Below, in pieces: positions 16,755 to 23,737 of a stretch of DNA of 64,000 nt. Both the position numbers and the translations under genes were made by a program. Positions within the stretch are counted from its first letter, which is position 1. Each line of letters begins with the position of its first letter. Source of the stretch: Gammaproteobacteria bacterium (GTDB lineage: Bacteria; Pseudomonadota; Gammaproteobacteria; Competibacterales; Competibacteraceae); NCBI GenBank assembly GCA_024235095.1, contig JACKNC010000001.1, forward strand, positions 2,608,501 through 2,672,500, in the 5' to 3' direction. A model generated the notes under the pieces. It was not told where the DNA came from. It worked only from the letters and a program-made list of their open reading frames with translations, and ran no database searches.

Positions 16755-16784
16755 ATTTTAGCACTCACGCCCTTAGAGTGCCAA
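16755..16784 (-). promoter_or_regulatory. Sigma-70-type promoter of rpoH
   Basis: On the minus strand TTGGCA (16784-16779) and TAAAAT (16760-16755) are spaced by 18 bp, about 35 bp upstream of the rpoH start. Both boxes fall within or touch the CIRCE arms, so repressor binding would block polymerase. Confidence 0.65.
16758..16784. promoter_or_regulatory. CIRCE operator (HrcA-binding site) in front of rpoH
   Basis: On the plus strand TTAGCACTC (16758-16766), a 9-bp spacer, then GAGTGCCAA (16776-16784). The CIRCE consensus is TTAGCACTC-N9-GAGTGCTAA; only one arm base differs. HrcA, the repressor that binds CIRCE, is not in this window. The match in arm sequence and exact spacer makes a chance occurrence unlikely. 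Confidence 0.88.
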
Positions 16785-16817
16785 ATTTGGGAGAGGTTCC
16801 GTTCGCCAAACCGTGGT

Positions 16818-17903
16818 TCAGTAGCCCGCTTCCTCATCCAGCAGAGCGGCGACGAACTCGGCAGCGTCAAACATACGTAAATCTTCGATGCTTTCGCCCA
16901 CGCCGATGAAGCGAATCGGCAGACCCAGCCGGCGGGCGATGGCAAACACAATCCCGCCCTTTGCTGTGCCGTCGAGCTTGGTCAGGATCAGGCCGGTTAC
17001 GCCGACCGCTTCATGAAACTGCACAGCTTGATTTAAGGCGTTCTGGCCGGTGCTGGCATCCACGACCAACAGCGCCTCATGCGGCGCAGTGGGATCGACT
17101 TTACCCATGACCCGTTTAATCTTTTTCAGTTCCTCCATCAGATTCGATTGGGTGTGCAGGCGACCAGCGGTGTCGGCAATCACTACGTCGACTTCACGGG
17201 CTTTGGCGGCCTGAATCGCGTCATAGATCACCGAGGCGGCGTCGGCTCCGCTTTTCTGGGCGATCACGGGAATGTGGTTGCGCTCGCCCCAGACCTGCAA
17301 TTGTTCAACGGCAGCGGCGCGGAAAGTGTCGCCGGCGGCCAGCAGCACCGAATGTCCCTCAGTTTGCAGCCATTGCGCCAGTTTACCAATCGTCGTGGTT
17401 TTGCCAACGCCGTTCACCCCAACCATGAGAATCACGTAGGGACGGGATTCACTGGGTCGCCAGGGTTGCTGACAAGGTGTGAGGATCGCCAACAGTTCGT
17501 CGCGCAGGGCCTGGAGCAATGCGGTCACATCGCTTAATTGCTGGCGTGAAACCCGCTCGGTCAGCTGCCGAATCAGGTGGTTTGTGACGTCCACACCTAC
17601 ATCCGCCAGCAGCAGGCGGCTTTCTAGTTCTTCCAGCGCCTCATCGTCCAGTTTCCGCCCCTTGAACAGGCCCGACAAACCGGAGACCAATCCCTGGCGG
17701 GTGCGCCGCAACCGGTCGCGCAATCGGGCAAAGCGCTCCGGTTTCGGCTCTGCGGACTCGAGGGACTCCCCGAATGTCTTATCCTTGCGGAAGGAAGGAA
17801 AGCGAATTGGGCGATTCAATACCTCGAATAAACCGGGTTTCTTACGTTCCGGGAGGTCGGCGCTGAGAGTGCGGGTGACGGAGTCATGTTTAGGGTCAGT
17901 CAT
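16818..17903 (-). CDS. ftsY: Signal recognition particle receptor FtsY
   Basis: SRP GTPase receptor that docks ribosome-SRP complexes at the inner membrane for co-translational insertion. The 361-aa protein has a variable charged N-terminus (about 60 residues), the NG domain with GVNGVGKTTTIGKLA (G1), DTFRAAAVEQL, DTAGRLHTQ (G3), TKLDGTAKGG (G4) and the closing GVGESIEDLRMFDA. It ends about 97 bp before rpoH, whose own promoter lies in that gap. Confidence 0.97.
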   Translation of the reverse strand: MTDPKHDSVTRTLSADLPERKKPGLFEVLNRPIRFPSFRKDKTFGESLESAEPKPERFARLRDRLRRTRQGLVSGLSGLFKGRKLDDEALEELESRLLLADVGVDVTNHLIRQLTERVSRQQLSDVTALLQALRDELLAILTPCQQPWRPSESRPYVILMVGVNGVGKTTTIGKLAQWLQTEGHSVLLAAGDTFRAAAVEQLQVWGERNHIPVIAQKSGADAASVIYDAIQAAKAREVDVVIADTAGRLHTQSNLMEELKKIKRVMGKVDPTAPHEALLVVDASTGQNALNQAVQFHEAVGVTGLILTKLDGTAKGGIVFAIARRLGLPIRFIGVGESIEDLRMFDAAEFVAALLDEEAGY

Positions 17904-18162
17904 AAGGAAGATCCAGAAGGGTTAGTACGGCGGTCACAATGGGCTGTTTTGGTTAAATCGATCTCCACTTTGAGCCATCCACTTTGAGCCATCTACAACG
18001 AACTGCTATCGAATGCTTACTGATAATCAAGTTTTAAACTCCCATTTTTATTAATTTTTTATTATAAAACAATTTATTATAGTTTTGGCATGGTCAATGC
18101 TGGCAAGAAGTCAACATACCACTTTTTATTTTCTCAATGATGATCCCAGAAGGAGGACGACT
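17904..18162. other. Intergenic region, AT-rich
   Basis: Between divergent ftsY and the LysM gene. About 100 bp near 18030-18090 are very AT-rich and could hold the promoter of the LysM gene, but no convincing -35/-10 pair is seen. A short near-direct repeat (TTTGAGCCATC) occurs at about 17970 and 17983. Confidence 0.4.
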
Positions 18163-18897
18163 ATGTATTACGAAGATGTTGAGATCAAAAAGGGCGACAC
18201 CTTAAGTGAACTGGTCTATGCCTATGGCTATAAAGGTAGTGATTGGATCACTGTTTGGAATGACGCGAAAAACAGTAAGCTCAAGGCGTTGCGCAAGCGA
18301 CCGGAACTGATACAACCCAAGGATATTGTGTATATTCCCATCCCGTGGACCATTAAATCGACTACTATGACCTTTGACGCGGCCAAGACCAAGGTTCAAT
18401 TCCAAGCCACCCGAGACGGTCTGCAAGGTTCGAGACTGCGTTGGGTGCAAACCGTGGATCGTGGCAATCAACCTTTTGGCAATGCCCCCTATGGAGCTCC
18501 ACGCTTTGTCGTGGATCCCTCATCACCGCCGGACGACAATCAACCATTTTATTATACGGACACCGAACTGACGGCAGATCCAAAACGGCGTACTACCTTT
18601 TCCGATGCGCCGTTTCGGCATCCTCCCTTAAAGGCCAAGGGAACCACAGAATGGCGGGCGATGCTCTCGATCGGCGTGGTCACTGACAAGCGAGTCACAG
18701 TTCTAGACACTCATTACTGGGGGTTCGACAAAGATCCAAAAGGCGTCGTGACCAAAGTTCCTGCTAAAAAAGCGACTCAGGCGGAGGTCGATGACCATCT
18801 CGCCCTCTTGAAAGACGGCTTTGGGTTAAAAGATCTGCCAGGCACTAAGGCTTACTTTAAAGATATGGGATGGACTTTCAGAAAAGGAACGCCCTGA
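18163..18897 (+). CDS. LysM-domain protein without signal peptide
   Basis: A 244-aa protein. Residues about 5-55 form a LysM-like module (VEIKKGDTLSELVYAYGY ... LIQPKDIVYIP), which binds N-acetylglucosamine polymers such as peptidoglycan. The remaining 190 residues are unrecognised, with aromatic-rich stretches (QPFYYTDTELT, THYWGFDKDPKG, YFKDMGWTF). There is no signal peptide, so if it acts on the wall it needs another export route or release. AAGGAGG 7 nt upstream fixes the ATG at 18163. An exported small protein follows 107 bp downstream on the same strand. Confidence 0.8.
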   Translation: MYYEDVEIKKGDTLSELVYAYGYKGSDWITVWNDAKNSKLKALRKRPELIQPKDIVYIPIPWTIKSTTMTFDAAKTKVQFQATRDGLQGSRLRWVQTVDRGNQPFGNAPYGAPRFVVDPSSPPDDNQPFYYTDTELTADPKRRTTFSDAPFRHPPLKAKGTTEWRAMLSIGVVTDKRVTVLDTHYWGFDKDPKGVVTKVPAKKATQAEVDDHLALLKDGFGLKDLPGTKAYFKDMGWTFRKGTP

Positions 18898-19004
18898 TCG
18901 ACTGGAGGTCTCGCCATGATGAAAGCCTTCTGCTTATGGGAGTGTATGGAATGGCATTTGCGATTATGCGGCCATCTTGCCTCAACCGATAGCGTCGAAT
19001 CAAA

Positions 19005-19520
19005 ATGACTCAGTACGCCGCCAAAAGTTTTTTCCTGAGCCTAATTCTTACAACAATGATTTTTTCTCCAATAGCCACATGGGGTTGTGTTATGAACCAA
19101 GATCTTACCGACAATATGGAAAGAATGGTCGTTAAGTTGACCTATCTCGGCATACAGGATAAGCCGATTCCTTCCTTATTATTCAGTGTGCGCGTAGTTC
19201 CCGAAGCGTTGGAGATGTTGAAACGACATCAACTGCTCCATGCCAACGATGAATATGGAATTACCAACATCGTGATCGCCCCACAACGCTTGCAAAAGCT
19301 TGTCGAGCTGGTAGAGCGGCGTGCGGGAAATGTTGCGGATGATTCCACTCCATCCGTACTGGGCATTGCCTTGATTGTTACAGGGCAACAGGGTTGCCGG
19401 GAATTTCAATTGGCCAGTGCAGATGCCGCCATTTTCTTCAATCAATTGCATGAGGCGCTATCCAGCGATAAGGAAGCGGTCACTCAATTTGACTGGTGGA
19501 GGGCGCGAACGAATCTTTGA
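19005..19520 (+). CDS. Small exported protein, unknown function
   Basis: A 171-aa protein with an N-terminal hydrophobic segment (FFLSLILTTMIFSPIATWGC) that is a signal peptide or, if the Cys is lipidated, a lipoprotein signal. The mature part is unrecognised (VVKLTYLGIQDKPIPSLLF, RLQKLVELVERRAGN, a second Cys in QQGCREFQ). It follows the LysM gene with no clear ribosome-binding site. An effector/immunity or enzyme/inhibitor pairing with the LysM protein is possible but unsupported beyond adjacency. Confidence 0.65.
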   Translation: MTQYAAKSFFLSLILTTMIFSPIATWGCVMNQDLTDNMERMVVKLTYLGIQDKPIPSLLFSVRVVPEALEMLKRHQLLHANDEYGITNIVIAPQRLQKLVELVERRAGNVADDSTPSVLGIALIVTGQQGCREFQLASADAAIFFNQLHEALSSDKEAVTQFDWWRARTNL

Positions 19521-19591
19521 TGCTATGTAACTACCAACATATCCTATCATTATAGCATGGGTTGCTCCTGAGTTTGGAAAGCGCCGCCCAT

Positions 19592-19610
19592 CGGGCCTGG
19601 ATCAGGCCCG
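19592..19610. terminator. Perfect hairpin between convergent genes
   Basis: CGGGCCTG (19592-19599), a 3-nt loop and CAGGCCCG (19603-19610) form a strong 8-bp stem midway between the convergent stops at 19520 and 19655. T content after the stem is low, so bidirectional termination is likely but not proven. Confidence 0.5.
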
Positions 19611-19654
19611 CCTGCCGATCTTGATTTGAACGCCCAATAAACGGCCTAAAATCG

Positions 19655-20134
19655 CTAAGGCAATAGCGCGCCAATACGATCCAGCTCCGTTTTCAAGCGG
19701 GCGCGGTCGTTCTGTAACTCAGTCAGCGGCAACGCCAGGAACGCTTCTATACGGTTCCGCAGCACCCGATAAGCGTGCATAAACGCCGCGTTAATCTCCT
19801 CATCAGTACCAGTCACATGCGCCGGATCTTCCACACCCCAATGTGTGCGCAGCACAGGCCCTAGATACGCCGGGCAAGTTTCGCCCGCCGCGCTGGTGCA
19901 AACCGTAATCACGATATCCGGCGTGACCGGCAGGTTATCCCAGGACTTGCTGTAATAATCCTCGGTCACGATGCCCTCGCGCGCCAGCAAGGCCAGCGAG
20001 CGTGGATGCACCTGACCCGTCGGATGACTCCCGGCGCTCAGCGCTTTCCAGCCCGGCGGGGCCAGATGATTGAAGGTGGCCTCGCCCAGGATCGAACGGC
20101 AGGAATTACCCGTGCAAAGAAACAGGACGTTCAT
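19655..20134 (-). CDS. arsC: Arsenate reductase, low-molecular-weight tyrosine phosphatase type
   Basis: Reduces arsenate to arsenite for export. The 159-aa protein starts with the LMW-PTP P-loop CTGNSCRS at residues 7-14 (catalytic first Cys), has GSHPTGQVHPRSLALL, a middle Cys in VITVCTSAAGETCP that would form the intramolecular disulfide relay, and DPAHVTGTDEEI carrying the family acid. This is the thioredoxin-coupled class (or a close phosphatase relative). It is the last gene of the minus-strand arsenic operon, 2 bp after a thioredoxin-like gene that may be its electron donor. Confidence 0.92.
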   Translation of the reverse strand: MNVLFLCTGNSCRSILGEATFNHLAPPGWKALSAGSHPTGQVHPRSLALLAREGIVTEDYYSKSWDNLPVTPDIVITVCTSAAGETCPAYLGPVLRTHWGVEDPAHVTGTDEEINAAFMHAYRVLRNRIEAFLALPLTELQNDRARLKTELDRIGALLP

Positions 20135-20136
20135 CG

Positions 20137-20373
20137 TCAGGCGCTCAACAGCTTTTTGATTTCCTCCACCGATAACACTTTGCCGGCGCTCTTGATTTCG
20201 CCATTCACCGCCAGCGCTGGCGTGGTCATCACCCCGGCGTCGATAATAGCGTTCATGTCGGTGACCTTCTCCACCTCATAGTCCAGACCCAGGGCCTGAG
20301 CCGCCGTCGCCGCATGTTCGCCGAGCGTGAGGCATTTGGAACAACCTTTGCCGAGAATTTGCAATTTCATCAT
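20137..20373 (-). CDS. Thioredoxin-like small redox protein
   Basis: A 77-78-aa redox protein of the archaeal-type glutaredoxin/thioredoxin family (the group annotated thioredoxin family protein next to ars permeases). It has the active site GKGCSKC near residue 9, the cis-Pro in TTPALAVNGEI and the final helix VEEIKKLL. Two adjacent ATGs (20373, 20370) follow GAGGAG. Only 2 bp separate it from arsC, so translation is probably coupled; a role in supplying electrons to ArsC or acting with the upstream permease is inferred. Confidence 0.9.
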   Translation of the reverse strand: MMKLQILGKGCSKCLTLGEHAATAAQALGLDYEVEKVTDMNAIIDAGVMTTPALAVNGEIKSAGKVLSVEEIKKLLSA

Positions 20374-20389
20374 GAACCTTACTCCTCGT

Positions 20390-21766
20390 TTATGAATAGA
20401 ACACGCCAAATATCACGCCGGAGCAGGTCGCCATGACCACCACCAGCGCACAATAAACCAGGGTTTTTTGCGTACCGAGAATGCTGCGGATGACCAGCAT
20501 GTTTGGCAGGGACAACGCCGGTCCCGCCAGCAGCAGGGCCAGAGCCGGTCCTTTACCCATGCCTGCGCCCAACAGACCCTGAACGATGGGAATTTCGGTC
20601 AACGTGGCGAAATACATGAGTGCGCCCAAAAACGCGGCTAACAGATTGGCCAGCAGGGAATTGCCGCCAACCAGCGCACTGACCCACGCTGAAGGAATGA
20701 CGCCTTCGTGACCCGGTCGGCCTAACAAAAATCCGGCCAGCAACACGCCGGCCAGCAACAGGGGCAGGATCAACTTGGCAAATCCCCAGGTCTGACTCAG
20801 CCATTCCTCACCTTCGTTTGGACGTAGGGCGACGGTTAGGGTCAAGCCCAATAGCCCGGCGGTAAAAGCCAGTTCTGGGTGTTGGGGGGCGAAAACCGCC
20901 AGCCCGGCAACCACAGCGCCGGTCACCGCCAGCGGTCGCCAGTCCCACTGCCAGCGCCCGATCAGCAGGACTGCCAGACCGGCTCCGCTCAGGGCGGTCA
21001 GCGGCCATTTCCAGGCAAAAATCGTATGCCAAACGGCGCTGTCTTCAGCGCGGGCCGGCGCCCAATTGGCGAACACAAGCACCGCGATCATCAGGGCGAA
21101 AAAAGTTGTGGTCTCGCCCAATGGCCGACTGTCCTGTTCATCCAGAGTGAACCCCTTGGACGCCGTCGCTCGCGCCAGCTCCTCGCGGTAGTAAATCCAG
21201 TGCATGATCAGTCCGATCACCAAGGCAAAAACGATGGCGCCAATCGCCCGCGCCACGCCGAGCTCCATGCCCAATATGCGCGCTGTCAGGACAATGGCCA
21301 ACACATTGATCGCCGGCCCGGAATAGAGAAAGGCAATGGCCGGTCCCAGTCCCGCGCCGCGCCGGTAGATGCCGCCAAACAGAGGCAGCACCGTGCAGGA
21401 ACAGACCGCTAGAATCGAACCTGATACTGAAGCAACCCCATAGGCAGCCGTCTTGCGGGCAGCGGGACCCAGGTATTTCATCACAGCGCTTTGGCTGATG
21501 AACACGGCAATCGCCCCGGCAATGAAAAACGCTGGAATCAGACACAGGATCACATGTTCGCGGGCGTACCATTTCAGCAGGGCCAATCCTTCGAGAACAG
21601 CGTTATCGAAGCGCGTCGTACCCGCTGGCATGAAGAACGCTGCCAGAAACAGAGCCAACATGCCCGCCAGCCATTTCATTTCAGTAGGGTTCTCTCTCGT
21701 GCGCGCACGCAGCCGACTCAGCGCGCGCCCACAAGCATTAGCCGGCATAGGAGAGAGTGTCGTCAT
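20390..21766 (-). CDS. Permease, ArsP/YraQ (UPF0718) family
   Basis: A 458-aa integral membrane protein with about ten transmembrane helices. The diagnostic part is VSGSILAVCSCTVLPLFGGI followed by RGAGLGPAIAFLYSGPAINV, repeated in altered form in the second half (GPALALLLAGPALSLPNMLV), the two-fold design of the family. ArsP members export trivalent methylated or aromatic arsenicals; others have unknown substrates. Its place between acr3/DUF2703 and the redox proteins supports a role in arsenic. M30 (MKWLAGML) is an alternative start. Confidence 0.88.
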   Translation of the reverse strand: MTTLSPMPANACGRALSRLRARTRENPTEMKWLAGMLALFLAAFFMPAGTTRFDNAVLEGLALLKWYAREHVILCLIPAFFIAGAIAVFISQSAVMKYLGPAARKTAAYGVASVSGSILAVCSCTVLPLFGGIYRRGAGLGPAIAFLYSGPAINVLAIVLTARILGMELGVARAIGAIVFALVIGLIMHWIYYREELARATASKGFTLDEQDSRPLGETTTFFALMIAVLVFANWAPARAEDSAVWHTIFAWKWPLTALSGAGLAVLLIGRWQWDWRPLAVTGAVVAGLAVFAPQHPELAFTAGLLGLTLTVALRPNEGEEWLSQTWGFAKLILPLLLAGVLLAGFLLGRPGHEGVIPSAWVSALVGGNSLLANLLAAFLGALMYFATLTEIPIVQGLLGAGMGKGPALALLLAGPALSLPNMLVIRSILGTQKTLVYCALVVVMATCSGVIFGVFYS

Positions 21767-21803
21767 GGAATGACCCCGGTTAATTTGAATGAGACGGGCA
21801 TAC

Positions 21804-22187
21804 TCAACAGCATCGAGCTACAGCGCAGGCGGCTTGCCGGATCAGCGCGGCGGGGATCGCCTCGAAAGTGTGTCCCCCCACGGAAACGGTGCGGCAAACG
21901 CTGGGCTCGCCGCACAGATCGCCGCAGGACTGGCATTCGCTTGCTGATGCAGAAGCGTCCGGCAACACCGCTTCCAGCGGTATGTCATTGAACAGGATTA
22001 GATTCGACTCGGATAACTGTTCGAGCGGCAACTTTGTTTCACGGTACGCAACCGTGACGCCGCGTGGCGCGCACTCCGCCGCCAATTGCGCGACGACCTG
22101 TTGCAGGGATTGCAAGGTGTCCGAACAGCGTAAGCAGGTGCGTCCGTCCTTGTCGAGATGACGCCATTCGATTTCCAGAGTGGTCAT
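21804..22187 (-). CDS. DUF2703 Cys-rich protein of the arsenic operon
   Basis: A 127-aa protein fitting DUF2703, starting LEIEWRHLDKDGRTCLRCSD. It has about nine cysteines: TCLRC near residue 20, ECQSCGDLCG around 85-93, one in SVCRTV, and a terminal CAVARCC. The Cys clusters suggest thiol or metal(loid) binding; function is not established. It lies between acr3 and the permease with short gaps, so is operonic. The CAVARCC tail is a good candidate for trivalent arsenic binding (inference). Confidence 0.82.
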   Translation of the reverse strand: MTTLEIEWRHLDKDGRTCLRCSDTLQSLQQVVAQLAAECAPRGVTVAYRETKLPLEQLSESNLILFNDIPLEAVLPDASASASECQSCGDLCGEPSVCRTVSVGGHTFEAIPAALIRQAACAVARCC

Positions 22188-22204
22188 GCCGTTTCTCCTG
22201 ATAT

Positions 22205-23302
22205 TTAAGGGGTTTCTGTGGCTAGGGTATTTAACTTTTGCTCATACCAGCCGCGACTGCGATTGACGATGTTCGCCACCAGCAACATAACCGGCACTTC
22301 GATCAGGACGCCGACGACCGTCGCCAACGCTGCGCCGGAGTTGAAGCCGAATAAGGCAATCGCCGCCGCCACCGCCAATTCGAAGAAGTTGCTCGCGCCG
22401 ATCAGCGCCGACGGTCCCGCTACGCAATGCGGCGACCCGACCTTGCGATTCAGCCAGTAGGCCAGTCCCGAATTAAGAAACACCTGGAGCAGAATCGGAA
22501 TCGCCAGCAATAGAATCACCAGCGGCTGCGCCACGATTTGCTCACCCTGGAAACCAAACAGCAGCACCAGCGTCGTCAACAGCGCGACCAGCGAAGTTGG
22601 CCCCAGGATGTCCAGTAATTGCGCCAATCCGGCTGCGCCCTGCGACTTCAGCACGACGCTGCGCACCACCTGAGCGATAATCAGGGGAATCACGATGTAC
22701 AGCACGACGGATAGAAACAGCGTTTCCCAAGGCACGATAATCGAAGTCAAGCCCAACAGCAAAGCCACGATGGGGCCGAAAGCGAACACCATGATCACAT
22801 CGTTCAATGCCACCTGGGTCAAGGTGAAATGCGGTTCGCCTTGGGTCAGATTGCTCCACACGAACACCATGGCGGTGCAAGGTGCGGCGGCCAACAAAAT
22901 CAATCCGGCGATGTAGGATTCGATCTGGTCTGCTGGTAGCAGCGGCGCGAACAATCCGCCGATGAACAGCCAACCCAGCAGCGCCATCGAGAACGGCTTG
23001 ACGCCCCAGTTGATCAACAGGGTGACGCCGATCCCTCGCCAGTACTGGCCGACCTCGCGCAATGCGGCAAAGTCGATTTTGATCAGCATCGGAATGATCA
23101 TCAGCCAGATCAGCACCGCCACTGGCAGATTGACCTGAGCGATTTCCAGCCTGCCGATGGCCTGGAACAGGCCAGGCAGGAAATGCCCAAGGACGATGCC
23201 GGCGACGATGCACAGCGCGACCCACAGGGTCAGATAACGCTCGAAAAATCCCAGTTGCAAGCCTTCTGCTGCTTTGACGTTGACTTTACACGCTGCGCTC
23301 AT
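22205..23302 (-). CDS. acr3: Arsenite efflux pump Acr3
   Basis: Exports arsenite through the inner membrane by proton exchange. The 365-aa protein has ten predicted helices, including LPVAVLIWLMIIPMLIKIDF, the conserved Cys in LLAAAPCTAMVFVWSNLTQG, the NDVIMVFAFGPIV helix, SNFFELAVAAAIALFGFNSG and the essential Glu region VVGVLIEVPVML. Although the frame opens at 23398, the ATG at 23302 (MSAACKVNVKA) fits family length. It is the first gene of the operon acr3-DUF2703-permease-thioredoxin-arsC. Confidence 0.96.
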   Translation of the reverse strand: MSAACKVNVKAAEGLQLGFFERYLTLWVALCIVAGIVLGHFLPGLFQAIGRLEIAQVNLPVAVLIWLMIIPMLIKIDFAALREVGQYWRGIGVTLLINWGVKPFSMALLGWLFIGGLFAPLLPADQIESYIAGLILLAAAPCTAMVFVWSNLTQGEPHFTLTQVALNDVIMVFAFGPIVALLLGLTSIIVPWETLFLSVVLYIVIPLIIAQVVRSVVLKSQGAAGLAQLLDILGPTSLVALLTTLVLLFGFQGEQIVAQPLVILLLAIPILLQVFLNSGLAYWLNRKVGSPHCVAGPSALIGASNFFELAVAAAIALFGFNSGAALATVVGVLIEVPVMLLVANIVNRSRGWYEQKLNTLATETP

Positions 23303-23343
23303 GGGGTGGGTGTGCTCCAGAAACAATTGAGTCGAATTATGAT

Positions 23344-23356
23344 TTGATATTTTCAA
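23344..23356. promoter_or_regulatory. Candidate operator dyad at the arsenic promoter
   Basis: TTGA-N5-TCAA at 23344-23356 overlaps the downstream edge of the -10 box. Such short dyads at the start site are typical of ArsR/SmtB repressors, but no arsR gene is present in the window, so the regulator is unknown. Confidence 0.4.
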
Positions 23357-23383
23357 TATAATGGAAATAAAAAAACAAATCAA
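23355..23383 (-). promoter_or_regulatory. Promoter of the arsenic operon
   Basis: On the minus strand TTGATT (23383-23378), a 17-bp spacer and TATATT (23360-23355) form a good sigma-70 promoter about 53 bp upstream of acr3. Confidence 0.7.
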
Positions 23384-23737
23384 CTCGCCTGAATTCAATT
23401 ATTTTTTTATAACTTACGTATGTCTATTTTTACAATGATGCCGTTCGATCAGACTCACTTGTGTCATGAGAATCCTTTTCGGGCCATAAACTGTTCATAT
23501 TTCAAAATGAAATAAATGGCCTGAACAGCATTTCATATTGAAACATTATCTTGGCTTACTGCACACGCTGTCATTTGTTTTTTTATTTTATCTATTTGAA
23601 TATAAAAATAATTAATAAATAAACTAATAGATGGAATACTTTATGCAAAATTTGCTTGCGGGCAATAACTCAAGCATCGCTCGCAAGCAGGCCCTAATCG
23701 ATAGGTTTAATTTGTATAGGCTTTGAGGATTTCTAGC
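23384..23737. other. AT-rich intergenic region between acr3 and a chemoreceptor
   Basis: About 350 bp with no gene. It must hold the promoter of the plus-strand receptor, but I see no decisive -35/-10 pair among the many AT-rich hexamers. Confidence 0.4.
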
